Shown piece by piece: positions 1 through 6,600 of a stretch of 13,516 nt of DNA. The notes under the pieces were generated by a model. That model searched no databases. It saw nothing but the letters and a program-made list of their open reading frames with translations, and was not told where the DNA came from. Position 1 is the first letter of the stretch, and each line of letters opens with the position of its first letter. Source of the stretch: an uncultured Bacteroidales bacterium (GTDB lineage Bacteria > Bacteroidota > Bacteroidia > Bacteroidales > UBA932); contig CAMOKK010000017.1 of NCBI GenBank assembly GCA_946617545.1, positions 1 through 13,516 on the forward strand, written 5' to 3'. A program made the translations under genes and the position numbers.

Positions 1-116
1 AGGACATCAAGTACTTCATGTGCGGTCCGCCCATGATGGTCAAGTGCGTGAACGAGCTGTTAGACTCCCTGGGAGTAGCTCCCGAGAGCATCCTCTACGA
101 TAATTTCGGAGGTTAG
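1..116 (+). CDS. nqrF: Na+-translocating NADH:quinone reductase subunit F, 3' end only
   Basis: Only the last 37 codons are present; the first complete codon starts at base 3 and the stop is TAG at 114-116. The peptide contains FMCGPPMM near its start and ends in YDNFGG. The CGPPMM segment is the C-terminal NADH-binding signature of ferredoxin-reductase-like flavoproteins, and the F-G-G terminus is typical of NqrF. NqrF is the membrane-anchored FAD/2Fe-2S subunit that takes electrons from NADH and starts the chain driving Na+ export in the Nqr complex. The rest of the nqr operon would lie left of the window; as nqrF is normally the last gene of nqrABCDEF, the operon probably ends here. No terminator is visible after the stop, which lies inside the convergent neighbour. 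Another member of the same reductase superfamily is possible but less likely given the tail. Confidence 0.85.
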   Translation, partial: DIKYFMCGPPMMVKCVNELLDSLGVAPESILYDNFGG

Positions 117-754
117 CGGACGTAACGCATCAGAAGAATCCTTACACAATCGGCCACGTGCTTTTCGGAGTCCGTGGCCTTTTCGTATAGTTCCGCCAGG
201 TTCTTGTACTTGGTCATCTCACGAAGATCCGGCTCATGGGAGAAGATATGGCCGATATACTCTTCATAGGCCTCGTCGGCATCGTGCTCCAGTTCCTTGA
301 CGCGGTCGGCCAGCAGGACGATGGCGGAAGCGCTCTTCCGCATGTCCGACAGCAGGGGGAAGATGTCTCCCAGGGCCCGGGCTTCTTCCAGGATGATGCG
401 GGAGAGTTCCTGAAGCTGGGTGTCTATCTTGGCCGGCTTGTAGATGGGGAGGGCGTTGGCGGCATCCTTCACCACATCCAAACAGTCTTCCAGGGCCATG
501 GAAATGGTGGTGAGCTCCCGGCGTGCACCGGCGCTCAGCGGCAGGCGGGCCGACTGTTCCCGGAATTCCGTGAGCATGGCGTCTCCCTTGTGCTCGTTGC
601 TGCGGATTTCAGAATACTGCTGCCTCCAGTGTGCAGGGTCCGGGGTTTCAAGCATCGAGCTCAGCAGTTCGGTACTGGAAGAAAGCAGCAAAGCCTGCCG
701 CTCCAGAATGGGCAAAAGTTCCCGCATGGGGAAAAAGAGACGTCCAAAAATCAT
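113..754 (-). CDS. DUF47 / PhoU-like protein (putative phosphate transport regulator)
   Basis: A 213-residue all-helical protein, the usual size for the DUF47 family (about 205-220). I chose the ATG at 754; the frame stays open to 946, but the extra 64 residues look non-coding and would cover the probable promoter. Family features visible: IRSNEHKGD at residues 50-58, ALEDCLDVV near 87-95, [12 protein letters not shown] at 154-165, and [15 protein letters not shown] at 188-202. These acidic repeats correspond to the metal-binding helices of PhoU-like bundles. DUF47 proteins usually sit beside a PiT-type phosphate transporter and are thought to modulate it in the cytoplasm. No pit gene is in the window, though one could lie elsewhere. 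The gene converges on nqrF, and its stop TAA (113-115) overlaps the nqrF stop. Family assignment is firm; the physiological role is inferred. Confidence 0.85.
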   Translation of the reverse strand: MIFGRLFFPMRELLPILERQALLLSSSTELLSSMLETPDPAHWRQQYSEIRSNEHKGDAMLTEFREQSARLPLSAGARRELTTISMALEDCLDVVKDAANALPIYKPAKIDTQLQELSRIILEEARALGDIFPLLSDMRKSASAIVLLADRVKELEHDADEAYEEYIGHIFSHEPDLREMTKYKNLAELYEKATDSEKHVADCVRILLMRYVR

Positions 755-772
755 AAGAAATAATATTTTTTC

Positions 773-788
773 AACCGAATTTTCGGTT
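773..788. repeat. 7-bp inverted repeat at the DUF47 gene start region
   Basis: AACCGAA (773-779) and TTCGGTT (782-788) are perfect inverted arms separated by two bases. The repeat directly follows the probable -7 box of the minus-strand DUF47 gene, so it would straddle the transcription start. It could be an operator or a small 5' hairpin in the mRNA. Chance occurrence in AT-rich DNA cannot be excluded. Confidence 0.4.
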
Positions 789-822
789 AAAACATAAAAA
801 CTTTCTCCAAAACCATCGCAAA
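789..822 (-). promoter_or_regulatory. Probable promoter of the DUF47/PhoU-like gene
   Basis: Read on the minus strand: TTTG at 822-819, a 22-base spacer, then TATGTTTT at 796-789. This is one mismatch from the TAnnTTTG -7 consensus of Bacteroidota. Transcription would start near 783-786, about 30 bases before the ATG at 754. The -7 match is imperfect, so the call is moderate. Confidence 0.4.
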
Positions 823-845
823 CAGAAAAATCTTTTTTACGATGC

Positions 846-877
846 TTGCTTTTGTGCCCGGCCCTGTTGTAGCTTTG
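846..877 (+). promoter_or_regulatory. Promoter of the fimbrial lipoprotein pair
   Basis: TTG at 846-848, a 21-base spacer, then TAGCTTTG at 870-877, a full match to TAnnTTTG. A start near 882-885 would give a leader of about 15-18 bases before the ATG at 900. The position supports that ATG over any later one. Confidence 0.65.
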
Positions 878-899
878 CCTGCAACGAAAAACCGAAACT

Positions 900-1919
900 A
901 TGTCACGAAGAAAACCAACAGGCCGGACTTCATTCACCGTACACAAACTTCTATCCCGGCAATTTCACGCCCGCTGCGCCTCTGTAGCATTCATTACTGC
1001 GCTCCTGCAGGTTCCGGCCTTTTTTTCTTCGTGCAAGCGCGATTCAGAACATACTGAATACCCTACCAAGCCGCGAATATATATAAAATGGACCAAAATT
1101 CCAACTCCCCAGGCCATCGACCTCTTCTTTTTCGAGACCGGCGGGGCCCAGAAACTGGACTCTTACCAGCAGCTGAGCAACCTTCAGGGAGAGAGCCGCC
1201 ATTACGGACTCTCGGGCCCGGGCCCCAAGCGGGTGGTGGTTCTGTCGGCCCGGCCGGGAATCACGGACTCCTGGCTGGACATCCAAAACTACGGCAGCCT
1301 CTGCAAGAAAACCTGGCGGATAGAGGAAGAGGATATCGCAGAGCCCCATTTGGTGGCGGAAGCGCTCATAGAAGACGGGGCCTCGCGCCTTACCCAGCTG
1401 AGCCTCCAGCCCATGCTCACGGAAGTGCGCCTGAGTTCCCTCAAGGCCGATTTTTCCGGAAGGCCTTATGCGGGAAAGAGCTTTGAATGCCGCCGCATCT
1501 ACCTGAGCTATGCCGCCACCGAGTACAAGCCCATCGGCCCGGAAGGCGGACACCCGGTTTCCTGGATTAATCCGGGGCCCATAGACAGCATAGCCACGGA
1601 GGCCCTTCCCCACCCGGAATGGATGCTTAAAGTGGGTTCCTCTTCCCTGCCCATGTCTTTTTACTGCTACGCCAATCCCGCCTCCGAGGCCTCCATTCCG
1701 CGCACCCGCCTGGTCATCGAGGGAACCATAGACGGAGTTCCTTGTTACTACCCTGTCGAAATCCCGGACCTGGCCCCCGCCCGGGTGTACGACCTGCGCC
1801 TGACGCTTCGCCGGATGGGCTCTCCGGACCCGGACATGCCCACGGAAAGCGGAGCCGTACTGGTGCAGACCAACCTGCTTCCCTGGGACCTTCCGGACGC
1901 CTATACCGTAACTTACTGA
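900..1919 (+). CDS. Fimbrillin-type lipoprotein (putative fimbrial subunit)
   Basis: 339 residues. The N-terminus is long and basic (about 25 residues), followed by a hydrophobic stretch and a lipobox-like FSSC with Cys45, so lipidation by the signal peptidase II route is predicted. The mature part is beta-rich. The C-terminal third reads like Bacteroidales Mfa1/FimA-superfamily fimbrillins: RTRLVIEGTIDG at 268-279, YYPVEIPDL at 283-291, then VYDLRLTLRRMGSPDPD at 296-312 and a final LPWD at 327-330. In that family the last strand takes part in strand-exchange polymerisation. It is followed after one base by a second fimbrial-type lipoprotein, so the two are almost certainly co-transcribed. 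Expected location is the outer membrane or cell surface. I infer a structural or tip subunit; the exact subfamily needs a profile search. The unusually long segment before the lipobox is odd, but the promoter position argues for this start. Confidence 0.7.
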   Translation: MSRRKPTGRTSFTVHKLLSRQFHARCASVAFITALLQVPAFFSSCKRDSEHTEYPTKPRIYIKWTKIPTPQAIDLFFFETGGAQKLDSYQQLSNLQGESRHYGLSGPGPKRVVVLSARPGITDSWLDIQNYGSLCKKTWRIEEEDIAEPHLVAEALIEDGASRLTQLSLQPMLTEVRLSSLKADFSGRPYAGKSFECRRIYLSYAATEYKPIGPEGGHPVSWINPGPIDSIATEALPHPEWMLKVGSSSLPMSFYCYANPASEASIPRTRLVIEGTIDGVPCYYPVEIPDLAPARVYDLRLTLRRMGSPDPDMPTESGAVLVQTNLLPWDLPDAYTVTY

Positions 1920-1920
1920 T

Positions 1921-2910
1921 ATGAGAAAATACCTTTCATTCCTGTTTTTGCTACTCATCGTTCCGGTCGCCTGCACGCAGGAGCCTTCTCCTTATGTTCC
2001 ATTGCGTGTAATCCTGACAGCATCGGCCCTGAACCCGACCCGTGCAGGCGACCCGGACGATGTTAAGCTCACCGACTACAACCTTTACATCTTCAACGCC
2101 TTCGGGGAGCTGGAAGAGCGGGTCTACGTGCCCGCCCGCTCCCTGAGGCTGGTAAGCGGGAGGGTGGAATACCGCACCACCCTGCTCAAGGATGTGCCTT
2201 ACACCATTCTGGCGGCAGCCAACCTGGGCTATGAACTCCCCTTCCGCAGCTTGGAGGAGGCCCGGGAGTTCCGCTATCACCTGGCCTATCCCGACGAATT
2301 TACCCAAGGCATCCCCATGGTGGCTTTCGTCCAGGAGGTCACCGTTGGAGAAGACGGAGTATTGGAGGTGCCTTTAGAGCGGCTGATGGCACGGGTGGAG
2401 CTCTCGATAGACCGCAGCAAGCTCCACTCGGACATCCGGTTCAAGGTGACGGACGTGCGGGTGGGCGCCTGCCCTTCATCGGCCCGGATTATCGGTCCCA
2501 GCCGCGTGAGCGGAAAGCAGGAGACTTTCAACATCGGATACGGCAAAACGGGAAACCAGGTGAGCGCCCTCAACCAGAGCGCCGATGGGAACCTGAGCCG
2601 CAGCGTAAGCGTGTACCTGCTGGAAAACTGCCAGGGAGACCTGCTGGACAACGTTCTAACAGACAGCGGAAAGGTGTTTGCCGACGGCCGGTATGAGGAA
2701 ATCTGCTCCTACATAGAGCTCAAGGCCGAATACCACTCCCCGCAACGCAACACCCGCGTGGGAGAAAGCCTGATTTACCGCTTCTACCTGGGAGAAAACC
2801 GCAACAACTTTGACGTAAGGCGCAACAGCTGGTACCGGATTACGGTGCAGCCCAGCGGAGACGGCCTGTCCGAGGAAAGCTGGCGGGTGAATCAGGGCGG
2901 CTTGGACTGA
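1921..2910 (+). CDS. FimB/Mfa2- or DUF4906-like fimbrial lipoprotein
   Basis: 329 residues starting MRKYLSFLFLLLIVPVAC, a short type II signal peptide with Cys18 as the probable lipidated residue (the -3 Pro is unusual). The mature domain follows a pattern common in Bacteroidales fimbrial proteins: NLYIFNAFGELEE at 64-76, a YTILAAANLGYELP segment near 94-107, LMARVELSIDRS around 154-165, VYLLENCQGDLLDN near 230-243, and YRFYLGENRNNFDVRRN at 285-301 followed by YRITVQPSGDGLSEESWRV. Such proteins are anchor or accessory subunits (FimB/Mfa2 type) or belong to the related DUF4906 group. The ATG follows the upstream TGA by one base, indicating an operon and probably translational coupling. Role at the surface, as minor subunit or anchor, is inferred from similarity of pattern only. 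Confidence 0.7.
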   Translation: MRKYLSFLFLLLIVPVACTQEPSPYVPLRVILTASALNPTRAGDPDDVKLTDYNLYIFNAFGELEERVYVPARSLRLVSGRVEYRTTLLKDVPYTILAAANLGYELPFRSLEEAREFRYHLAYPDEFTQGIPMVAFVQEVTVGEDGVLEVPLERLMARVELSIDRSKLHSDIRFKVTDVRVGACPSSARIIGPSRVSGKQETFNIGYGKTGNQVSALNQSADGNLSRSVSVYLLENCQGDLLDNVLTDSGKVFADGRYEEICSYIELKAEYHSPQRNTRVGESLIYRFYLGENRNNFDVRRNSWYRITVQPSGDGLSEESWRVNQGGLD

Positions 2911-2914
2911 GCCC

Positions 2915-2945
2915 TTGCTTTTCGGATGCAGTTGTATTATCTTTG
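2915..2945 (+). promoter_or_regulatory. Promoter of the GT4-GT2/GT32 operon
   Basis: TTG at 2915-2917, a 20-base spacer, then TATCTTTG at 2938-2945, a full match to the Bacteroidota -7 consensus. Only eight bases separate the -7 box from the ATG at 2954, so the mRNA should have a leader of a few bases at most. This also rules out the in-frame ATG at 2915, which lies in the -33 element. Confidence 0.7.
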
Positions 2946-2953
2946 CAGGGACT

Positions 2954-4042
2954 ATGAAAATTCTCTACCTCATAGATACCCTGTACAATGCCGGGGGCAT
3001 GGAAAGGATTCTCATCCTCAAGGCCAACCGGCTGGCGAGTGCTTTCGGTTATGAGGTAACTTTTGTGACCAACCACCAGAAAGGGCGGCCCACTTTCTTT
3101 CCCCTGGGGCCCCAGGTAAAGCTGCTGGATATTGGCTGCTTTCTCCGCCTGCCCATCCAGGTTCCCCTGTACCTGAGAAAACTGGACGACGTTGTAAAGG
3201 CCGAGAAACCGGATATCATCATAGACCTGCACCTCCTTACGATGGGCAAGCTGAAGGAACGCTATCCCGGTGTCGTTGTCATGAGCGAGTTCCACTTCTG
3301 CCATGAGATGTTCCGGATTCGGAAGAAAACCCGGCGGATGCACCGGATGGAAAAGGCCGTGAGCCGCCTGGACTGCTTTGTGGTGCTTACCCGGGAAGAT
3401 AAAAAGGCGTGGGAACCCTTCTGCCCCCATATCGTCCAAATCTATAATCCCAGTACTTTTATTCAAGATGACGGCGTCCGCGCTCCGCTGGAGGCCAAAC
3501 GCTGCATCAGCGGCGGGCGTTTTGAGTCCCAGAAGAATTATTCCCGCATGATTGAGCTCTGGAGCCGGCTTCATCCCCGTCATCCAGATTGGGTGCTGGA
3601 CCTGTACGGCAACGGGAAAGAGAAGAAAAAGATAGAAAAGCAGATTGTCCGCTTGGGCCTGCAGGACTCCGTGAGGCTTCATCCGGCCTCCCGGCAAATC
3701 CGGGAAGAGATGCTGGGCAGTTCCATCTATCTGATGACTTCCCTCTTCGAGGGCTTCCCGCTGGTCTTGGCCGAGAGCGCCTCCATCGGACTTCCCTGCG
3801 TGGCCTTCCGCTGCCCCTGCGGACCGGGAGAATTCATCCGGGACGGCGTGGACGGCTTTACGGCCCATCCGGCCGATTCACAGGAGTGGATAGCGAAGGT
3901 AGAAAAGCTCATGGACAACTCCGAGCTTCGGAAAAAGATGGGAGAAAACAGCCTGGAAAAAGCCAAAGACTTTACGGAAAAGCTCATTATCCCCCGCTGG
4001 GACGCCCTTTTCAGAGAACTTGTCAAGAAGAAACATGCCTGA
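2954..4042 (+). CDS. GT4-family (GT-B fold) glycosyltransferase
   Basis: 362 residues from the ATG at 2954. The N-terminal Rossmann half begins MKILYLIDTLYNAGGMER, where GGMER (14-18) is the glycine-rich acceptor/donor loop of GT4 enzymes. The C-terminal half has SGGRFESQKNY (186-196), LDLYGNG (215-221) and the EX7E-type signature EGFPLVLAE at 266-274, followed by SIGLPCVAF and GEFIRDGVDGF. Such retaining enzymes move a hexose or N-acetylhexosamine from a nucleotide sugar to a lipid-linked or glycan acceptor at the cytoplasmic face of the inner membrane, usually for capsule, exopolysaccharide or LPS. Sugar specificity cannot be read from the sequence. Its last eight bases overlap the start of the next glycosyltransferase, so the pair likely builds the same glycan. 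Confidence 0.88.
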   Translation: MKILYLIDTLYNAGGMERILILKANRLASAFGYEVTFVTNHQKGRPTFFPLGPQVKLLDIGCFLRLPIQVPLYLRKLDDVVKAEKPDIIIDLHLLTMGKLKERYPGVVVMSEFHFCHEMFRIRKKTRRMHRMEKAVSRLDCFVVLTREDKKAWEPFCPHIVQIYNPSTFIQDDGVRAPLEAKRCISGGRFESQKNYSRMIELWSRLHPRHPDWVLDLYGNGKEKKKIEKQIVRLGLQDSVRLHPASRQIREEMLGSSIYLMTSLFEGFPLVLAESASIGLPCVAFRCPCGPGEFIRDGVDGFTAHPADSQEWIAKVEKLMDNSELRKKMGENSLEKAKDFTEKLIIPRWDALFRELVKKKHA

Positions 4043-5807
4043 GATTTCCATCATCATTCCCTGCTACAATGTGCAGAAACTTCTGCCGCGCTGTATAGAC
4101 AGCCTGCTGGCCCAGTCTTTTCAGGATTGGGAAGCCGTCTGCGTGGACGACGGCAGCACGGATGCCACGGCCTCCATTCTGGATGCCTATGCGGCCCGCG
4201 ACGGACGCATCCGCGCCATCCACCAGCCCAACGCCGGGGTGAGCAGCGCCCGGAACCGGGCCCTGGAGGAGGCCCGGGGGCAATATGTCCTCTTTGTGGA
4301 CAGCGACGACCTCCTGCATCCCCGGGCCCTGGAAATCTGTATAGAGCTGGCCCGGCGAAACGGCAGCGACCTGGTCTGCTTCACCTATGACCACGCCTGG
4401 CGCACCCGGCTCATTGTGCGCCATGCCCTTCATCTGGGAGACCCCCGCAGCATCCGTTTCCCGGCCATCGGAGCATTTGAATCGGCCACCGTGGACAACA
4501 TCTTCGACCATGCCACCGAGCGGTCCGGGCACGAGGACCCGCTGGCCACGCGGCACTGCCAGCCCTGGCGATGCCTGTATAAAAAAGAGATTCTGAAGGG
4601 TATCACCTTCCTTCCCGGCATCATTTACGAAGACTTCCCCTGGTGGAGCCGGGTACTTTTGAGGGTCAAGAAAGCCACCCTCACCCGCCTGCCGCTCTAC
4701 TACTACTATCCCAACCCGGGAAGCTACATCCTTTCCTCGAAGGAAGAATACAAGATTCGGAGCCTGGTTACTGCCATTGCCGCCGCAAAGGAGGCCTATG
4801 CATCGGCCCAAGCCTCCGTCAGGGCCAAGTGGGAAGAGGAATTTCTCCAGCCCTTCGAGCACAAGCTGGCCTCAAAAAGGACGCCCATCGGCCGGACGCG
4901 GGCCAAATTATTGCTGTTCGGGCACATCCTCAACCCCATTTGGGATGGCGAACAGAAGCACCGGGAACGCCGCTGCGCCGCCTTCGGCCGTATCCTGACG
5001 GCCTATATGAAAAGGAACTGGCTGCCCGCCGCCCTCTCCGTGAAGCCCGCTCCCTGCGCCGAAACCCCGGAAGAAAAAATTTTCACCCTCTGGCTGCAAG
5101 GGGAGCAGCAGGCGCCGCCCATCGTCCAATCCTGTTTCAAGAGCATCCGGGAGCACTGCAGCCAGGAGCTGGTGGTGCTGGACGCCCAAACCCTGCACAA
5201 CTACATCTCCCTTCCGGCGGTCATCGAGGAAAAATACCGGGCCGGAAAAATCAAGCCCGCCCATTATGCCGACATCTGCCGCGTGGAACTGCTGCACACC
5301 TACGGAGGTTATTGGCTGGATTCCACCTGCTTTGTCACCGGACCCATTCCGGAATACATCCGGGAGCAGGATTTCTTCATGTTCATGGCCGGGGCCAAGG
5401 TGCACGGCAATTACAGCTATGTCCAAAACTGCTTTATCCGCGCCCGCAAAGGCTCCTACCTGTTGGAGGCCTGGAGAGCCATGATTCTGGACTACTGGCT
5501 GCACGAAGAGCGCCGGGTAGACTATTTCATGCACCAGGTGATGTTCCGCACCCTGGTCCATGAGGTGCCGCAGGCCCGGGAATATTTTGAGCGTTTCCCG
5601 CATCTGGACCAGTACCCCACGCACCTCTACCTGTACGAATACAAAGACAAGCCCTGGAATCCGGAAGTGTTCCGGAAAGCCACCGAGGAAGGATTTTTCT
5701 ATCAGAAAACCAGCTACCGGGACTTGGAGAAAGTGGTTCCCGGCTCCTTTGCCGACTACCTTATACGATATTCCAAAACCGCTCCGGAATCCGGACCACA
5801 AGTTTGA
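4035..5807 (+). CDS. Bifunctional glycosyltransferase: GT2 domain fused to capsular polysaccharide synthesis (GT32-like) domain
   Basis: 590 residues from the ATG at 4035, which overlaps the end of the GT4 gene as atgcctga; a TTG at 4020 is the only earlier in-frame start and is less likely. Residues 1 to about 230 are a GT2 (GT-A) domain: PEISIIIPCYN, DDGS at 38-41, VSSARNRAL at 69-77, VDSDD at 88-92 and YEDFPWW at 198-204. From about 347 on, KIFTLWLQGEQQAPPIV, HYADICRVELLHTYGGYWLDST (split at 410-431; catalytic-type Asp429) and HQVMF near 500 match capsular polysaccharide synthesis proteins (PF05704, GT32-like). A helical, basic linker (about 235-345) joins them. Two sequential transfers by one polypeptide are inferred. 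The 3' end overlaps the convergent glycosyltransferase gene by 47 bases. Single-domain homologues are common; I cannot say how rare this fusion is. Confidence 0.85.
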   Translation: MPEISIIIPCYNVQKLLPRCIDSLLAQSFQDWEAVCVDDGSTDATASILDAYAARDGRIRAIHQPNAGVSSARNRALEEARGQYVLFVDSDDLLHPRALEICIELARRNGSDLVCFTYDHAWRTRLIVRHALHLGDPRSIRFPAIGAFESATVDNIFDHATERSGHEDPLATRHCQPWRCLYKKEILKGITFLPGIIYEDFPWWSRVLLRVKKATLTRLPLYYYYPNPGSYILSSKEEYKIRSLVTAIAAAKEAYASAQASVRAKWEEEFLQPFEHKLASKRTPIGRTRAKLLLFGHILNPIWDGEQKHRERRCAAFGRILTAYMKRNWLPAALSVKPAPCAETPEEKIFTLWLQGEQQAPPIVQSCFKSIREHCSQELVVLDAQTLHNYISLPAVIEEKYRAGKIKPAHYADICRVELLHTYGGYWLDSTCFVTGPIPEYIREQDFFMFMAGAKVHGNYSYVQNCFIRARKGSYLLEAWRAMILDYWLHEERRVDYFMHQVMFRTLVHEVPQAREYFERFPHLDQYPTHLYLYEYKDKPWNPEVFRKATEEGFFYQKTSYRDLEKVVPGSFADYLIRYSKTAPESGPQV

Positions 5808-6600
5808 GTCCCAGCATGCCGGGCTTGTTCCAGGCATAGGGCGGTCTCAGGAGGGTCTGCGCCACACGGGAGAGCCGCGTCCAGCGGTCAAAGTCCCGGG
5901 CTCTGAGCTCCGTCACCAGGCGGATGGCACGGGAGCGTTTATGCATGTGCTTGCCCCAGCCCTGGGCCAGGCGGTCCTTGTCCTGGAAACGGTCTTGCAG
6001 GCGCTTCATATCGAAATAGCCAAAGTGGAAAAGATACAAATCCTTGGCTATATGGAAGTTATGACCCTTAATCCGATGAAAGCCACTGCCCCAGGTATAG
6101 GGCGCGGCCAAAATGGAAGGCTTGGTGTAGCGCGTGCCAATCTGGGCATAATGCCGCTGCTGCAGGAAAGGACGCTCCTGAGTAATGTCCGGCTCTTCGC
6201 CCAGTTTCTGACCAAAATCCAGTCCCAAGGCCGATGCCGACCCCTTCACCCGAAGCTGGCTCAGGTACTCGCGCAGCGTCTTCCCCAGTTTGGGGTCCAC
6301 CACCACAAACTCATCGGCATCTACGCCTATTACCAGGTCATAGCCATCGGCCAGCAGCTCCGCCGCCTTTGAGGACAGAAACTTGAGCCTCCCTTTCTCG
6401 GCCGATACCACCTGCGTCCCTATCTTCTCCACCGCCTGGGCATGCGTACCCTCGCAGAAGGAGGCCACCTGCTGGTCCAGACCGTCATAAAAGATATAGA
6501 GGTTTTCCTTTCCGTCCAGTTCACGGGAATAGTATTCCACCCACTTGCGCAGGTAAAAGTCGTCGTTGCGGACCATGGTGATGGCGGCTATGCGCTTCAT
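5761..6600 (-). CDS. GT2-like glycosyltransferase (Glyco_tranf_2_4 type)
   Basis: 279 residues. It starts MKRIAAITMVRNDDFYLRKW, the opening of the PF13704-like GT2 group that begins with a short 'xxMVRNE' strand, followed by LYIFYDGLDQQ (34-44), and a metal-binding GVDADEF at 92-98 (D94, D96). Later GSGFH (171-175), and HNFHIAKDLYLFHFGYFD (180-197) provide the histidine-rich segment commonly seen in this group. Predicted to be a cytoplasmic, inverting enzyme acting on a surface-glycan precursor; donor and acceptor are unknown. It is the last gene of a minus-strand operon: its ATG overlaps the uvrA stop as ATGA, a classic coupled junction. Its own 3' end runs 47 bases into the plus-strand GT fusion gene, with no terminator visible between. 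Confidence 0.8.
   Translation of the reverse strand: MKRIAAITMVRNDDFYLRKWVEYYSRELDGKENLYIFYDGLDQQVASFCEGTHAQAVEKIGTQVVSAEKGRLKFLSSKAAELLADGYDLVIGVDADEFVVVDPKLGKTLREYLSQLRVKGSASALGLDFGQKLGEEPDITQERPFLQQRHYAQIGTRYTKPSILAAPYTWGSGFHRIKGHNFHIAKDLYLFHFGYFDMKRLQDRFQDKDRLAQGWGKHMHKRSRAIRLVTELRARDFDRWTRLSRVAQTLLRPPYAWNKPGMLGLKLVVRIPERFWNIV

Noticed and set aside
755..946. N-terminal extension of the DUF47 protein
   Set aside because: It would give 64 residues without family similarity and overlap the probable promoter and inverted repeat. The length from 754 fits the family.
2894..2925. Weak hairpin (AGGGC/GCCCT) after the second fimbrial gene
   Set aside because: Only five base pairs with a large loop and a broken T run; not enough for a terminator call.
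4023..5837. Long minus-strand frames opposite the GT2-GT32 fusion
   Set aside because: They show no family motif and are a by-product of GC-rich codon use on the plus strand.
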